Shown piece after piece: positions 4,990 through 6,483 of a stretch of DNA of 6,483 nucleotides. A model generated the notes under the pieces. That model saw only the letters and a list, made by a program, of their open reading frames with translations, was not told the DNA's origin and searched no databases. The stretch spans positions 1 through 6,483 of the forward strand of contig CAKUMG010000344.1 in NCBI GenBank assembly GCA_934667465.1, given 5' to 3'. Each line of letters opens with the position of its first letter. Within the stretch, counting starts at the first letter, position 1. Origin of the DNA: an uncultured Actinoplanes sp. GTDB lineage: Bacteria; Actinomycetota; Actinomycetes; Mycobacteriales; Micromonosporaceae. The translations under genes were made by a program, and so were the position numbers.

Positions 4990-5952
4990 GTGAAGTACCG
5001 CCTGGTTACCCGCAGTGACTTCGACGGCCTGGTCTGTGCCGTGCTGCTGCGGGTGCTCGACATGATCGACGACATCACCTTCGTGCACCCGAAGGATGTC
5101 CAGGACGGCGTCTGCGAGATCACCGAGCGTGACATTCTGACCAACCTGCCGTACGACGCCCGCGCCTACCAGGTCTTCGACCACCACCACTCGGAAACCC
5201 TCCGTGGTGAGGGCGAGGACCGGTCGAACCACATCATCGACCCCGACGCGCCCTCGGCGGCCCGGGTGATCTACGACTACTTCGGCGGTGCGGAGCGTTT
5301 CCCCGAAGTCCCCGAAGACTTGATGCTGGCGGTGGACCAGGCCGACTCCGCCAACTACGAGCTTCGCGACATTCTGGACCCGCAGGGCTGGACGCTGCTC
5401 AACTTCCTGATGGACAGCCGGACCGGGCTGGGCCGCTTCCGCGAGTTCCGGATCTCGAACTACAAGCTGATGATGCTGCTCATCGACGCCTGCCTGCAGA
5501 TGGCGTCGGCGGACGAGATCCTGCAGCTCAAGGATGTCGCCGAGCGCGCGGAGATGTACCGGGAGTGCTCGGCGCTCTTCGTCGAGCAGCTGCGCCGGGT
5601 GAGCCGGGTCGAGGGCGACGTGGTGATCGTCGACTACCGCGACGAGGACACGATCATGGCGGGCAACCGGTTCATGATCTACGCGCTCTATCCCGAGGCG
5701 CGCGTCTCGGTGCACGTCATCTGGGGCCGCGCGAAGCTCAACACGGTGTTCGCGTGCGGCAAGTCGATCCTCGACCGCACCTCGCCGGTCGACATCGGCT
5801 CGGTGATGCTCAAGTACGGCGGCGGCGGTCACCTCGCGGCCGGCACCTGCCAGGTCCCGCACGAGGACTCCGCGCGCGTCGAGAAGGAGATCATCGACGC
5901 GCTCAAGACCCCGCAGGCCACCCTCTTCAAGGGCCTGGTCCTGAGCCACTGA
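4990..5952 (+). CDS. DHH/DHHA1-family phosphoesterase
   Basis: This 320-residue cytoplasmic protein has the metal-binding motifs of the DHH superfamily in order: DFDG (10-13), DHHH (64-67) and VDQADSAN (115-122). A DHHA1 domain follows with substrate-binding GGGGH (277-281) in YGGGGHLAAG. The family uses two metal ions, usually manganese, to cleave phosphodiester or phosphoanhydride bonds; members include RecJ, the nanoRNase/pAp phosphatase NrnA, c-di-AMP phosphodiesterases and PPX1-type exopolyphosphatases. The motif I context SDFDGLVCAVLL differs from the typical NrnA form with a leading His, and no PAS, GGDEF or membrane segment is present. Relatives are often annotated exopolyphosphatase-like, but the substrate cannot be read from sequence. 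It is divergent from zwf with 156 bp between and has its own terminator, so it is probably monocistronic. Confidence 0.9.
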   Translation: MKYRLVTRSDFDGLVCAVLLRVLDMIDDITFVHPKDVQDGVCEITERDILTNLPYDARAYQVFDHHHSETLRGEGEDRSNHIIDPDAPSAARVIYDYFGGAERFPEVPEDLMLAVDQADSANYELRDILDPQGWTLLNFLMDSRTGLGRFREFRISNYKLMMLLIDACLQMASADEILQLKDVAERAEMYRECSALFVEQLRRVSRVEGDVVIVDYRDEDTIMAGNRFMIYALYPEARVSVHVIWGRAKLNTVFACGKSILDRTSPVDIGSVMLKYGGGGHLAAGTCQVPHEDSARVEKEIIDALKTPQATLFKGLVLSH

Positions 5953-5969
5953 AAAAGCTGAGTCACTGA
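5941..5969 (+). repeat. Direct repeat spanning the DHH stop codon
   Basis: CTGAGCCACTGA (5941-5952), which encodes the final Leu-Ser-His and the stop, recurs 17 bp later as CTGAGTCACTGA (5958-5969), 11 of 12 identical. The copies are separated by AAAAG and lie in different frames. A 17-bp slippage duplication would explain this. Confidence 0.6.
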
Positions 5970-5976
5970 CGTGTGT

Positions 5977-6012
5977 CGGCGGGGTGGGAAGCGCCCGCTC
6001 CCCACCCCGCCG
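5977..6012. terminator. Hairpin terminator after the DHH gene
   Basis: A perfect 12-bp stem (5977-5988 with 6001-6012) of CGGCGGGGTGGG and its complement has a 12-nt loop, which can itself form AGC/GCT pairs. It starts 24 nt after the DHH stop. It could also act as a back-up for the minus-strand gene on the right. Confidence 0.75.
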
Positions 6013-6018
6013 GACGCA

Positions 6019-6086
6019 GGTCGTGGATCTTGCCCTTGATCCCACCTGCCAGTCGTGTTCCGCGCCCCACGCGCTTGTCCACGACC
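6019..6086. repeat. Spaced 9-bp inverted repeat in the convergent gap
   Basis: GGTCGTGGA (6019-6027) is the exact reverse complement of TCCACGACC (6078-6086), with 50 nt between. It is followed by a 14-bp palindrome CGCGACGCGTCGCG (6097-6110). Both lie in the gap between two convergent genes, where no gene is seen. Function unknown; chance is possible in DNA this GC-rich. Confidence 0.35.
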
Positions 6087-6124
6087 GGGGACCGCCCGCG
6101 ACGCGTCGCGATCGATCCCCGCCG

Positions 6125-6146
6125 GCCTGCGCCCACCTGCGCAGGC
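6125..6146 (-). terminator. Hairpin terminator of the right-edge membrane protein gene
   Basis: GCCTGCGC (6125-6132) pairs perfectly with GCGCAGGC (6139-6146) around a 6-nt loop. It begins 7 nt beyond the minus-strand stop at 6154. No T-run follows. Confidence 0.6.
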
Positions 6147-6153
6147 ACGTCTC

Positions 6154-6483
6154 TCAGTCCTCCGGGCCGTCCTGGTAGCTCCACGAGGTGACGCGGGGCT
6201 TGCCGGCCCCGGCGGTCGCCAGTTCCTTCCCGGCGGCGGGTTCGTCGCTGGTCGCGCCTGCTTCCGCCGTACGCGGTGTGCGCCGCGCCCGCACCACGGC
6301 GACGGCCCCGCCGGCGGCAGCGAGCGCCGCGACGACCCAGCCGCCGACCGTCCAGAAGCCGGGGCCCTGATCGGCCTCCGCCTCGGCCAGCGCCGCGAAC
6401 ATCGCCTCGTCCACGGCGTCGGTGCCCGTCGCGGCGGTGTCCGTGCCGCCGTGCCCGGCGTGCCCGGTCGCCTGCCCCGGCAC
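6154..6483 (-). CDS. C-terminal part of a protein with one transmembrane segment (5' end outside window)
   Basis: The frame is open to the right edge, so the GTG at 6483 is probably internal; 109 residues are visible. First comes a Gly/His/Thr/Ala-rich, probably flexible stretch (1-25, with HAGHGG), then a short acidic Ala-rich helix (VDEAMFAALAEAEA, 24-37). A hydrophobic segment follows (about 44-64, FWTVGGWVVAALAAAGGAVA), then RARR and a roughly 40-residue polar tail ending SYQDGPED. By the positive-inside rule the tail is cytoplasmic and the missing N-terminal part would be outside, the layout of an exported domain anchored by a C-terminal helix. Copper-handling or surface proteins of actinobacteria can look like this, but nothing visible identifies a family. 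Third codon positions are GC-rich, which supports coding. Confidence 0.65.
   Translation of the reverse strand: MPGQATGHAGHGGTDTAATGTDAVDEAMFAALAEAEADQGPGFWTVGGWVVAALAAAGGAVAVVRARRTPRTAEAGATSDEPAAGKELATAGAGKPRVTSWSYQDGPED

Noticed and set aside
4897..6045. Long minus-strand open frame (382 codons) opposite the DHH gene
   Set aside because: It is wholly antisense to a gene with intact family motifs. Its Val/Asp/His/Arg-rich composition is the usual shadow of a GC-rich coding strand.
1..6483. CRISPR arrays, tRNA or rRNA genes, insertion sequences
   Set aside because: I found no regular repeat-spacer pattern, cloverleaf, transposase or terminal repeats with target duplications anywhere in the window.

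Overview
The window is high-GC DNA with GC-rich third codon positions, GTG starts and stem-loop terminators without T-runs. Together with the gene types (a PPC-domain secreted metalloprotease, an RsbV-like STAS protein, a PrxQ/BCP peroxiredoxin, a glucose-6-phosphate dehydrogenase and a DHH phosphoesterase) this suggests an actinobacterium. Micromonosporaceae (an Actinoplanes-like genome) is my best guess; that assignment is inference from recalled protein style, not a search.

Layout. At 2-1087 (+) is the 3' part of a secreted or surface metalloprotease: the end of one PPC-like repeat, a second PPC-like domain, then a peptidase domain with a full metzincin zinc motif. It ends at a strong hairpin (1118-1142). 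From about 1143 to 1801 I see no convincing gene, but there are several perfect palindromes and a long hairpin (1553-1595). On the minus strand follow a small conserved-looking protein of unknown function (1802-2167) and an anti-sigma-factor antagonist (2248-2580), separated by a hairpin terminator. A 225-bp divergent region with an imperfect triple repeat leads into the peroxiredoxin (2806-3276, +). It converges on zwf (3340-4833, -) across a perfect 11-bp hairpin that probably terminates both. Divergent from zwf, after 156 bp, is a DHH/DHHA1 phosphoesterase (4990-5952, +), followed by a 12-bp-stem terminator. The right edge (6154-6483, -) holds the 3' end of a gene for a protein with one membrane segment.

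How the genes relate. Apart from the truncated edge genes these look like single-gene units, each with its own terminator, rather than an operon. A loose redox theme is possible: the peroxiredoxin removes hydroperoxides, and zwf makes NADPH that can feed thiol reductants. The STAS protein implies partner-switching control of a sigma factor, but its kinase/anti-sigma and phosphatase partners are not here. I did not find a clearly new multi-gene system. The best leads are the metalloprotease with no methionine in its visible part (so no canonical Met-turn), the palindrome-rich non-coding block at 1350-1800, and the uncharacterised 121-residue protein.
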